A stretch of 6,622 nucleotides of DNA from an uncultured Methylophaga sp. (GTDB lineage Bacteria; Pseudomonadota; Gammaproteobacteria; Nitrosococcales; Methylophagaceae): the NCBI GenBank assembly GCA_946885755.1, contig CAMPHB010000076.1, positions 1 to 6,622 on the forward strand. Reading direction: 5' to 3'. Positions 1-5,812 of this stretch are shown here, piece by piece. The stretch's first letter is position 1; every line of letters begins with the position of its first letter. The notes beneath the pieces were generated by a model, which was given only the letters and a program-made list of their open reading frames with translations, was not told where the DNA came from and made no database searches. A program made the position numbers and the translations under genes.

Positions 1-2664
1 TTGATAGCCGGCATCGCGCAGCTGACTGGTAGCATATTGACGCACTAAGTCGTTATCTTCAACAACCAGAATGGTCTGTTGTGATGATTTTGTCACTGCT
101 GGCGGCGGCACAGCTGTCTGAGTGGTTTCGGTATCTGGCGGTGCGATCTTCGGCAAATATAAATTAAAACAGGTGCCTTCATCCGGCGCAGAAATCACCC
201 GGATATGACCGCCTGATTGTTTGATAAAGCCAAACACCATACTGAGGCCCAAACCGCTGCCTTTACCACTTGCTTTGGTAGTAAAGAACGGTTCAAAAAT
301 TTTGTCCAGCATATCCGCAGCGATACCATTGCCAGTGTCACAAACGCTGATTTCTACCCAGTCACCATGGCGGAGTTCGGCATCATGCGCCAGGTGGTGA
401 CCAACGAGATTTTGTGTGCTGATTTGCAACTCACCGGCGGCGGCCATCGCATCACGGGCATTAATAGTCAGATTGAGCAGGCTGCTTTCCAGTTGCACCG
501 GATCGATCGTCACCTGCCACAAGTCCTCCGCCAGTGCTAATTGTAGCTGATGTTTCTGCCCCAGCGAGCTGCGCAGTAACTCTTCCAATTGCATAATCAG
601 CTGATTGATATCGACATGGGCTGGCGACAGCGGTTGGCGCCGGGCAAACGCCAGTAAATTGCGGGTCAGGCCGGCACCGCGCTCTGCCGCATTACCAATC
701 AGTTTGGAGAAAGACAGTAATTTCGGCTGCTCCTCTAAGGCGTCCTGCAAAATATCATTATTGCCGGTGATAACGGTCAGCATATTATTAAAGTCATGAG
801 CAATACCGCCGGTCAGCTGACCGATGGCTTCCATACGCTGCGCCAGTTGCAGTTGTTTTTGCAGGGTTTTTTCGGCGGTGACATCGCGCTGAATGGCCAC
901 TAAGTGGGTGACCCTGCCGCTTTCCATGCCAATTGGCACAATGTTCAGTTCAATTTCAACTTCACTGCCGTCTTTGTGATAGTTGGTCAGTTGGACACGC
1001 ACCGGCTGCTGGCTGAGCAGGGCATTGCGAATACGATCCAGTTCACGACGCTGGGTTTTCGGCCCCTGTAAAAAACGCGGTGAACGGCCAATGGCTTCCT
1101 CACGGCTGTAGCCGGTAATGCGTTCAAAAGCACTGTTAACAAAGACAATTTTCGGCCCCGGTTCGTTAAGCGGGATGGCCTCGGTAATAATGACGATATC
1201 GTTGAGCTGGGAAACGGCACTGCGCAGTAATTTCAATTCCTGCTGTTCACGCCGCAGCCGGGTGATATCACGCAGATAGACAGTCAGGCCTTCGGCTGCC
1301 GGATAAATGCGTACATCCAGCCACAATTCCCGGCTGGCAAACCAGAAATCAAAGGCGATCATTTTGTGCGACAGCATGGCCCGTTCCAGTTGCCGGCTGA
1401 AACTGCCATCGGTATCGATAATGGTATCGCTGACAGAAACGTTATTCAGCAAAGCTGAGCGTGGCCTATCCAGCAAATTGGCCGCCTGTTCATTGGCATA
1501 GCTGAAACATAAGTTTTTATCGAGGCTGAAAAACGCATCGGTGATACTGGCGAGGGTGTTTTGCAATTGCTGCGACAGGCGCTCACTGTGCTGCTGCAAT
1601 AATTTGCTTTCACTGATATCAATGCCAGAGCCATACCATTTAAATATCTGGCCCTGTTCATCACGCGCTGCAGTGGCGCGGGTCAGATACCAGAAATATT
1701 CACCGTCATGGCGGCGCAGCCGAAACTCAACAACATACGGTTCGCCGGTCTTCAGCGATTGTGCCCAGCGGTTCAATGTTGGCTGCTGGTCGTCAGGGTG
1801 CAAAAAACTCAGCCAATTTTCAGTGATATAACTTTCGCTGGTGCCAAAAAAATCAGCGGTATAACGCGATACGTAATCAAGGTTTCCGTCGGGCAGCGCT
1901 GTCCAGGTAAACAGTTGCATACTGTCGCCCATATAACGAAAACGGCGTTCTTCTTCAGCGATTTTGGCCTCGACGATGCGGCTGGAGTGAATATCCTGCA
2001 GCACACCGACAATTTGGGACGGTTGCTGACTATCCTGATAGGCCACCAGGCGCAGCCAGCGCAATTCACCATTTTTTTGCAGCCACCGGTATTCGATATC
2101 CAGCGGCAGCTTATCGGCTTGTATATGGCTTAAAAAATGTTGACCGTCGGTATCAACCAGCAACTGAGCAAAGCGATTGACCGGCAATTCTGACTGATCG
2201 ATGTCCAGAATTTGTCTGGCTTCGGCAGATAAAATCAGCTGGCCGTCGCTGCTGAGCCGCCAGCTACCCAGTTTTGCCAGCTGTGCTGACATTTGCAGTT
2301 GTTCGCGTTGTTGCTGCTGGACTCTCTGATAAACCATGCCCAGCCAGCAGAGGGCATATATCGCCAGCAGTGCCACAGACGATAACAACCGGTTGCCATA
2401 AACATAGAAGGGCAACAGATCCTGGCTATCATGGGGTGACAGCCAGAGACCCAGCCAGACAAATAGCAGACTCAGTGCCAGCACAATATTCAGTTGTTGA
2501 GATCGGCCACCGAGTGCCGTCAGAAGCAGGATTGGCCCGTATAAGATACCGTGTGCAAAACCCAGCGGTGTCAGGCTGTCAGCGGCTAACACCACCATCA
2601 GCAGGCCATAGCTGAGCAGCGCGAAAATTCGCCGCTGACGCAGTTGGCTGACGATCCGATGCAT
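1..2664 (-). CDS. Multi-PAS hybrid sensor histidine kinase, C-terminus cut by window edge
   Basis: The frame is open for 888 codons from the ATG at 2664 to the left edge, so the 3' end is missing. An AGGA ribosome site (2673-2676) lies 8 bases before the start. Residues about 13-113 are hydrophobic, probably four membrane segments, followed by a Gln-rich linker. PAS-type domains follow at roughly 125-227, 238-352 (PAS_3-like, with a WLSFLHPDD motif), 365-470 and 477-597. The HisKA H-box is GGIAHDFNN with phospho-acceptor His623. The HATPase has the N-box around Asn735 ([10 protein letters not shown]), G1 DTGNGI (776-781), F-box FEPFFTTK and G2 GKGSGLGLS. After a Pro/Thr-rich linker a receiver begins with ILVVEDND (865-872, acidic pair Glu869/Asp870); its phospho-acceptor Asp lies outside. 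It should be an inner-membrane kinase passing phosphate from His to Asp, but the ligand is unknown. The fourth PAS is LOV-like yet has Pro529 where the flavin-binding Cys would be. It lies 84 bp after fau in the same direction and may be co-transcribed. Confidence 0.93.
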   Translation of the reverse strand, partial: MHRIVSQLRQRRIFALLSYGLLMVVLAADSLTPLGFAHGILYGPILLLTALGGRSQQLNIVLALSLLFVWLGLWLSPHDSQDLLPFYVYGNRLLSSVALLAIYALCWLGMVYQRVQQQQREQLQMSAQLAKLGSWRLSSDGQLILSAEARQILDIDQSELPVNRFAQLLVDTDGQHFLSHIQADKLPLDIEYRWLQKNGELRWLRLVAYQDSQQPSQIVGVLQDIHSSRIVEAKIAEEERRFRYMGDSMQLFTWTALPDGNLDYVSRYTADFFGTSESYITENWLSFLHPDDQQPTLNRWAQSLKTGEPYVVEFRLRRHDGEYFWYLTRATAARDEQGQIFKWYGSGIDISESKLLQQHSERLSQQLQNTLASITDAFFSLDKNLCFSYANEQAANLLDRPRSALLNNVSVSDTIIDTDGSFSRQLERAMLSHKMIAFDFWFASRELWLDVRIYPAAEGLTVYLRDITRLRREQQELKLLRSAVSQLNDIVIITEAIPLNEPGPKIVFVNSAFERITGYSREEAIGRSPRFLQGPKTQRRELDRIRNALLSQQPVRVQLTNYHKDGSEVEIELNIVPIGMESGRVTHLVAIQRDVTAEKTLQKQLQLAQRMEAIGQLTGGIAHDFNNMLTVITGNNDILQDALEEQPKLLSFSKLIGNAAERGAGLTRNLLAFARRQPLSPAHVDINQLIMQLEELLRSSLGQKHQLQLALAEDLWQVTIDPVQLESSLLNLTINARDAMAAAGELQISTQNLVGHHLAHDAELRHGDWVEISVCDTGNGIAADMLDKIFEPFFTTKASGKGSGLGLSMVFGFIKQSGGHIRVISAPDEGTCFNLYLPKIAPPDTETTQTAVPPPAVTKSSQQTILVVEDNDLVRQYATSQLRDAGYQ

Positions 2665-2748
2665 TTATTTCATCCTGTATGACACGCTGAACGTTATTCA
2701 CCCTGCTTGCCAAAGCCTAACGCGGCCTGTCAGTAAATACTACAACCT

Positions 2749-3399
2749 TTATTCAGGCTTTGTCGGCTGCTGATAAACCGCCTGTTCGGTGACCACAATA
2801 TCCATGGCAATATCGTGTGGCTGGGGCTGAATATCGTTAAGTTTCAGTGATTCCAGACCAATGCCGATAGCCAGCGGTTTCGGCGTAATAGCGGCCAGGC
2901 TACGGTCATAAAAACCACCGCCATTGCCAAGGCGATGTAAGTTGGTATCAAAACCGACCAGTGGGATCAGCAACACATCCGGTGTTAATTCAGCCGTATG
3001 TTGCGGTACTGGGATCTGCCAGATCTCTGGCTGCATTTGACTGTCGGTTGTCCATTGGCGAAACTGCAGGGCGGTATTTTTGGCAATAATCTTTGGCAAA
3101 GCGGCACGCCAGCCATGGTTGAGCAGCTTTTCAATGACCGGCTGGCAGTTGATTTCACCATGGATCGGCATATAAAAGCTTACGATCCCCGCTGGCATAG
3201 CGGTTAACAGTGACAGTAACCGTTGCTGTATTTGCTGCTCGGCCTCAAGTCTTTGGCTGGCGGTCAGTGCCTGGCGGATATTGACGAGTTGCCGGCGTTG
3301 ATCCTGCCGCCAGTTAACCCAGTTGCGTGGTTCAGGCAACGCTGAGCAGGCCCTGAAGTTGTGCTTTGTTTTTGACCAGATCGGCGAGTGTGTATTCAT
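2749..3399 (-). CDS. fau: 5-formyltetrahydrofolate cyclo-ligase (5,10-methenyl-THF synthetase)
   Basis: This enzyme (also called ygfA) converts 5-formyl-THF to 5,10-methenyl-THF using ATP and Mg2+ in the cytosol, returning a storage or inhibitory folate to the one-carbon pool. From the ATG at 3399 the protein has 216 residues. The family motifs are clear: LLIPLVGFD (143-151), the phosphate-binding signature RLGNGGGFYDR (156-166) and the C-terminal PHDIAMDIVVTE (194-205). The core begins near residue 36 (RRQLVNIRQALT), as in other proteobacterial members. The start is uncertain. The ATG at 3399 gives a 68-bp overlap with nsrR and about 20 residues that do not look like the family. A TTG at 3339 overlaps the nsrR stop by only 8 bp and gives 196 residues, closer to the usual 180-200. 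Neither has a strong ribosome site, so translational coupling to nsrR is likely. In many gammaproteobacteria this gene follows 6S RNA; here it follows nsrR instead. Confidence 0.9.
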   Translation of the reverse strand: MNTHSPIWSKTKHNFRACSALPEPRNWVNWRQDQRRQLVNIRQALTASQRLEAEQQIQQRLLSLLTAMPAGIVSFYMPIHGEINCQPVIEKLLNHGWRAALPKIIAKNTALQFRQWTTDSQMQPEIWQIPVPQHTAELTPDVLLIPLVGFDTNLHRLGNGGGFYDRSLAAITPKPLAIGIGLESLKLNDIQPQPHDIAMDIVVTEQAVYQQPTKPE

Positions 3400-3760
3400 C
3401 AAGCACTGTTAAAAATGCCTGCTGGGCTTTGGCAAGTGCCCCTTTTAAGCTGCAGGCGGGATCAATCGGGCAGGCACTGTGATCACCAAAACAAGCCAGT
3501 AATTGCAGATTTTCCGTTTGCCGGACCAATTTACCGATCTGAATGTTTTCAGCAGGCTGACCTAATTCCAGGCCACCGCCACGGCCCCGGTGACTGATGA
3601 TGTAATTATGCTGAACCAGCGTTTGCGCGACTTTTGCCAGATGATTGGCAGAAATATCAAAGCGTACCGCGGCATCCTGAATAGTGGCTTTGCTGCCCTG
3701 CTGAACAGCAAGATAAATCAGCAGTCTGAGGGCATAATCGGTATGCGTTGTGAGTTGCAT
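3332..3760 (-). CDS. nsrR: Rrf2-family nitric-oxide-sensing repressor NsrR
   Basis: A 142-residue protein, the normal length for NsrR. It starts MQLTTHTDYALRLLIYLA, with an N-terminal winged helix whose recognition region is about residues 26-50 and wing SHRGRGGGLELG (56-67). Cys90, Cys97 and Cys103 match the Fe-S cysteine cluster of NsrR, and Asp8 corresponds to the fourth ligand seen in Streptomyces NsrR. The C-terminal run EYTLADLV (122-129) is the hallmark separating NsrR from IscR and other Rrf2 proteins, and the E. coli protein is recalled as very similar there. By family knowledge it represses NO-detoxification genes such as hmp, ytfE and hcp until NO damages the cluster. The ribosome site GGAG lies 8 bases before the ATG. 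A dyad at 3789-3814 is a candidate operator. The gene is divergent from the HPP-family gene and overlaps fau downstream. Cys spacing is X6/X5, against X4/X5 in E. coli. Confidence 0.87.
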   Translation of the reverse strand: MQLTTHTDYALRLLIYLAVQQGSKATIQDAAVRFDISANHLAKVAQTLVQHNYIISHRGRGGGLELGQPAENIQIGKLVRQTENLQLLACFGDHSACPIDPACSLKGALAKAQQAFLTVLDEYTLADLVKNKAQLQGLLSVA

Positions 3761-3770
3761 AAAATTGACT

Positions 3771-3783
3771 CCGGTTAAACCGG
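3771..3783. promoter_or_regulatory. Perfect dyad over the nsrR ribosome site
   Basis: CCGGTT-A-AACCGG is a 6-bp inverted repeat with a one-base centre. It overlaps the nsrR Shine-Dalgarno (GGAG on the minus strand, 3768-3773 region). One base of loop is too little for an RNA hairpin, so a protein-binding site is the better reading, if it has a function. No regulator can be named from the sequence. Confidence 0.3.
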
Positions 3784-3788
3784 TACTT

Positions 3789-3814
3789 AAGATACCGCTT
3801 CCTGACGGTATTTT
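3789..3814. promoter_or_regulatory. Candidate nsrR operator (inverted repeat)
   Basis: AAGATACCG and CGGTATTTT face each other across 8 bases, with 8 of 9 positions complementary. The dyad sits about 30-55 bp upstream of the nsrR start, where an autoregulatory site would be expected. The left arm begins AAGAT like the E. coli NsrR half-site (AAGATGYATTT), but the rest does not fit that consensus. NsrR binding is therefore a hypothesis only. Confidence 0.35.
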
Positions 3815-4177
3815 CGATACCCGTTTTGAGGATTTTAAAGCGCAGTGCCAAAGCGGCAGACGCGAATTTGGGCCTCTTTACCCATTTTGTAAATCTAAAA
3901 TCTTGCTTGAATTACTGCAAAAACGGCAGGACAAGCTTGATGCCGCGCCGTGACTTGAGCGATTACACGGATAAGCTGCCAGCATTTCGGTCATATTGAC
4001 CAGTTGATCCACGAAAAGGTGCCGTTAGCTTACTTGTAAACAAGTCTGTTGTGCCAGACATCTCTGTCAGCAGCCGTTTAGGAATTTACCATTAATTAAG
4101 GCTAAATACCGGTTTGTGGATATTGCCGGCAGCCCGGCAGGACTTGTTAAGTCAGCTTAGCCGGTTGGTTTTACGCG

Positions 4178-4195
4178 GTCACCAATGGCGGTGAC
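4178..4195. promoter_or_regulatory. Inverted repeat in the leader of the HPP gene
   Basis: GTCACC and GGTGAC are perfect 6-bp inverted repeats separated by 6 bases, ending 24 bases before the ATG at 4220. It could be an operator or a short 5'-leader hairpin just upstream of the purine-rich ribosome region. No U-tract follows, so it is not a terminator. Confidence 0.3.
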
Positions 4196-4219
4196 TTCTA
4201 AAAGAAAGAAACAATTGCA

Positions 4220-4945
4220 ATGACGCAGTTATCAATTTGGCAGCGCTGGCAACAGCGTTTTATGGCAGATCATGCCTCGTTATCTGAAAAATGTGCGGCT
4301 GCCAGCGGCGCTTTTTTAGCGATCGCCGGCTTAATCAGTCTGCTCGACTGGCTGAGTGTGTCGGCGGCCGCCAGTTTGCTGGTATTGGCCTCAATGGGCG
4401 CATCGACTTTTTTACTGTTTGCGGTACCACACAGTCCGATGGCCCAGCCCTGGCCATTAGTGGGCGGTCATTTAATCGCCGCGGTGATCGCGGTTATTTG
4501 TGCCCAGCTATTGCCGTCACCATTATGGGCGACGGCGCTGGCGGTGGGATTGGCAGTATTTGCCATGCATATGCTGCATTGTCTGCATCCGCCGGCGGCG
4601 GCCACTGCGATGATTGCGGTGCTGGGCGGAGAGGCCGTGACACAAAGCGGCTTTGCTTTTGTTTACAGCATTGTGCTGGCCAATTGTGGTTTGCTGCTGT
4701 TGTTGGCATTGCTTATCAATAACCTTCTGCCCGGACGACGTTACCCCTGGCGTCAACAACATCATCCACATCACCGGCAGTTTAATCCGGCGCAGCATCC
4801 GCAGGCATTGCCTTTGAATGAAGCCGACTTTCGTAAAGCATTGGACAGTATTGATGCAGTTATTGATATCAGCGAAACTGACTTGGTGGATTTATATGAA
4901 TTTGCCGTTGAGCATGCCGAACAACGTTTAAATATCAATAAATAA
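4220..4945 (+). CDS. HPP-family integral membrane protein, short form without CBS domains
   Basis: A 241-residue protein with a cytosolic N-terminus and about five hydrophobic segments (roughly 27-43, 49-69, 81-98, 103-121 and 146-170). The family signatures are MGASTFLLFAVP (59-70) and the LHPPAAATA motif (122-130) that gives the family its name. A basic, His-rich stretch after the last segment (residues 172-186, including HHPHH) leads into a soluble tail. The tail has an acidic helix, FRKALDSIDAVIDISETDLVDLYEFA (204-229). In longer proteobacterial HPP proteins a linker like this leads into paired CBS domains; here the protein simply stops after about 12 more residues. Plant chloroplast members have been reported to transport nitrite, but bacterial substrates are poorly defined. 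It is divergent from nsrR, which may hint at nitrite or NO. The start is the first ATG, with a weak purine-rich AAAGAAAGAAA ribosome region upstream. Confidence 0.87.
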   Translation: MTQLSIWQRWQQRFMADHASLSEKCAAASGAFLAIAGLISLLDWLSVSAAASLLVLASMGASTFLLFAVPHSPMAQPWPLVGGHLIAAVIAVICAQLLPSPLWATALAVGLAVFAMHMLHCLHPPAAATAMIAVLGGEAVTQSGFAFVYSIVLANCGLLLLLALLINNLLPGRRYPWRQQHHPHHRQFNPAQHPQALPLNEADFRKALDSIDAVIDISETDLVDLYEFAVEHAEQRLNINK

Positions 4946-4975
4946 AAAATTTAATATTTTCAGCTTGGTTTAATA

Positions 4976-5004
4976 TTGACTTTGTAATCTGAGCGCACCT
5001 TAAT
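4976..5004 (+). promoter_or_regulatory. Possible sigma-70 promoter for the first PepSY gene
   Basis: TTGACT (4976-4981) is a good -35 element. It is followed after 17 bases by CTTAAT (4999-5004), a fair -10 with four of six consensus positions. It sits in AT-rich DNA 22 bases before the ATG. I saw no clear terminator after the HPP gene, so read-through from it is also possible. Confidence 0.4.
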
Positions 5005-5025
5005 CAAAAAGGAAAGGAGCTTAGA

Positions 5026-5334
5026 ATGAAAACATTTAACAAATTAACATTGGCTGGTCTGGTTTCACTGGGTATGGTTTCAGCGGCTTTCGCGGATACC
5101 GATGATTTGCTGCAAATGCAGCAAAAAGCCGAAGCCTTTGAGCTTATCAGTGTTGACGAAGCCAAGAATGTTGCGACACAGACCAAACCGGGCTTTGTGG
5201 ATGACATTGATCTGGATGGCACTGGTATGGGCTATCAGTATGAAGTTGAAGTAGCCGATAAAGATGGCATGGAATGGGATATTTATATCGATGCCAAAAC
5301 CGGTGAAGTGCTTAACGTAAAACGTGATGATTAA
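5026..5334 (+). CDS. Small secreted PepSY-like protein (first of two paralogues)
   Basis: The 102-residue protein has a Sec signal peptide: Lys2 and Lys6, a hydrophobic core at 7-20, and a probable cut after Ala-Phe-Ala (23). The mature part of about 79 residues is acidic and carries one PepSY-like unit: an N-terminal helix (LISVDEAKNVATQTKPG, 40-56), an Asp-rich turn (DDIDLDG, 59-65), then strands with YQYEVEV (70-76), DGMEWDIYIDA (80-90) and the closing KTGEVLNV (91-98). This helix-strand-TGEV pattern is typical of PepSY and the related DUF2874 group. The ribosome site AAGGAG is optimally placed 6 bases before the ATG, suggesting good expression. It probably acts in the periplasm; the molecular role is unknown. 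It is a paralogue of the next gene and is followed by a strong terminator. Confidence 0.86.
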   Translation: MKTFNKLTLAGLVSLGMVSAAFADTDDLLQMQQKAEAFELISVDEAKNVATQTKPGFVDDIDLDGTGMGYQYEVEVADKDGMEWDIYIDAKTGEVLNVKRDD

Positions 5335-5365
5335 TCACTGATTATTTTCTGAGTGTAAAAAGCAG

Positions 5366-5391
5366 CGGCCCGCTTATGCGGGCCGTTTTTT
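5366..5391 (+). terminator. Intrinsic terminator after the first PepSY gene
   Basis: A perfect 8-bp GC-rich stem, CGGCCCGC with GCGGGCCG, closes a TTAT loop and is followed directly by six T residues. It lies 31 bases after the stop at 5334 and separates the two PepSY genes transcriptionally. Confidence 0.9.
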
Positions 5392-5454
5392 ATTAAGCTT
5401 CGTTTAATTTTAATTATCTAAGCTGTAATAGCTGATTAAAATGGAGTAAATAAA

Positions 5455-5766
5455 ATGAAAACGTTAATGTCTGTGAGTTTAATGTCTTTTATGTTGTTGA
5501 GCGCTAATGCTATCGCTGACGACAGTTTTGAAATGCAACGCCAAGCGCAGCAACTGGGATTGATTGCACTGGAAGCCGCGCAGAAAACGGCTCTCGAAGC
5601 CAAACCCGGTATTATTGATGATGCTGATTTAGAGAACCGCGAATTTTGGGGTGGCTGGGATTATGAATTTGAGATCCTTGGCCGTGACGGCAAAGAGTGG
5701 GATGTCAAAATTAATGCCGAAACCGGTGAGGTCAGAGATATCAGCCGCGACTGGGACTGGTTCTGA
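5455..5766 (+). CDS. Small secreted PepSY-like protein (second paralogue, Trp-rich)
   Basis: The 103-residue protein has a signal peptide with hydrophobic core 4-17 and a probable cut after Ala-Ile-Ala (21). The mature part repeats the layout of its neighbour: LIALEAAQKTALEAKPG (36-52), IDDADLE (54-60), WDYEFEI (68-74), DGKEWDVKINA (78-88) and ETGEVRDI (89-96). The arrangement suggests tandem duplication followed by divergence. Differences include a Trp-rich insert (REFWGGW, 62-68) before the strand region and a C-terminal tail ending DWDWF. It is acidic and likely periplasmic. GGAG (5443-5446) lies 8 bases before the ATG. Because a terminator precedes it, it probably has its own promoter in the AT-rich 5392-5440 stretch, although I could not fix the elements. 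Its end converges on a PhoQ-like kinase, a possible partner by context only. Confidence 0.85.
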   Translation: MKTLMSVSLMSFMLLSANAIADDSFEMQRQAQQLGLIALEAAQKTALEAKPGIIDDADLENREFWGGWDYEFEILGRDGKEWDVKINAETGEVRDISRDWDWF

Positions 5767-5780
5767 TTGTAAGCGTGGCT

Positions 5781-5812
5781 AAAATAAAACCCGCCTGCTG
5801 GCGGGTTTTTTT
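5781..5812. terminator. Bidirectional terminator between convergent genes
   Basis: CCCGCC and GGCGGG pair around a TGCT loop (5790-5805). Seven T residues follow on the plus strand, and AAAATAAAA precedes, giving a U-tract for minus-strand transcripts. It can end both the second PepSY transcript and the kinase transcript from the right. The minus-strand kinase stop codon (5811-5813) overlaps the plus-strand T-tract. Confidence 0.9.

Larger units (their letters stand above)
3761..4219. other. Divergent nsrR/HPP intergenic region, no gene seen
   Basis: These 459 bp separate two divergent starts and must carry both promoters, but I could not identify a convincing -35/-10 pair for either gene. 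A weak minus-strand option for nsrR is TTGCAG with TAGATT 17 bases later, around 3880-3910. The region has several short inverted repeats: 3771-3783, 3789-3814, 3989-4001 (GGTCA-TAT-TGACC), 4032-4045 (ACTTGT-AA-ACAAGT), 4124-4139 (TGCCGG-CAGC-CCGGCA), 4141-4153 (GACTT-GTT-AAGTC) and 4178-4195. A 67-codon plus-strand frame here has no ribosome site or recognisable product. I found no tRNA, and nothing resembling 6S RNA, which is often next to fau. Confidence 0.6.

Noticed and set aside
1708..2133. Long plus-strand open frames (for example 141 codons) opposite the hybrid kinase
   Set aside because: They lie antisense to an uninterrupted kinase frame with strong domain motifs; their translations are low-complexity shadows of it.
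3834..3852. Possible sigma-54 promoter for nsrR (TTGGCAC on the minus strand)
   Set aside because: The -24 half fits, but the -12 half reads TTTAA and lacks the required GC.
3750..3953. A 67-codon plus-strand open frame in the divergent region
   Set aside because: It starts inside nsrR on the opposite strand, has no ribosome site, and its translation shows no recognisable domain or signal.
3777..4115. Inverted copies of AAACCGGTA (3777-3785 and 4107-4115) as a shared operator pair
   Set aside because: A 9-bp match within 460 bp can arise by chance, and neither copy sits symmetrically to the two genes.
4124..4139. Hairpin TGCCGG-CAGC-CCGGCA as a terminator
   Set aside because: No T-tract on either strand follows the stem.
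3761..4219. 6S RNA (ssrS) next to fau
   Set aside because: The usual neighbour was looked for, but I see no long closing stem or sequence resembling known 6S RNA, and nsrR lies between this region and fau.
4494..4798. Minus-strand and alternate-frame open frames over the HPP gene
   Set aside because: The plus-strand frame has family signatures and membrane segments; the others are Gln/Arg/His-rich shadow translations.
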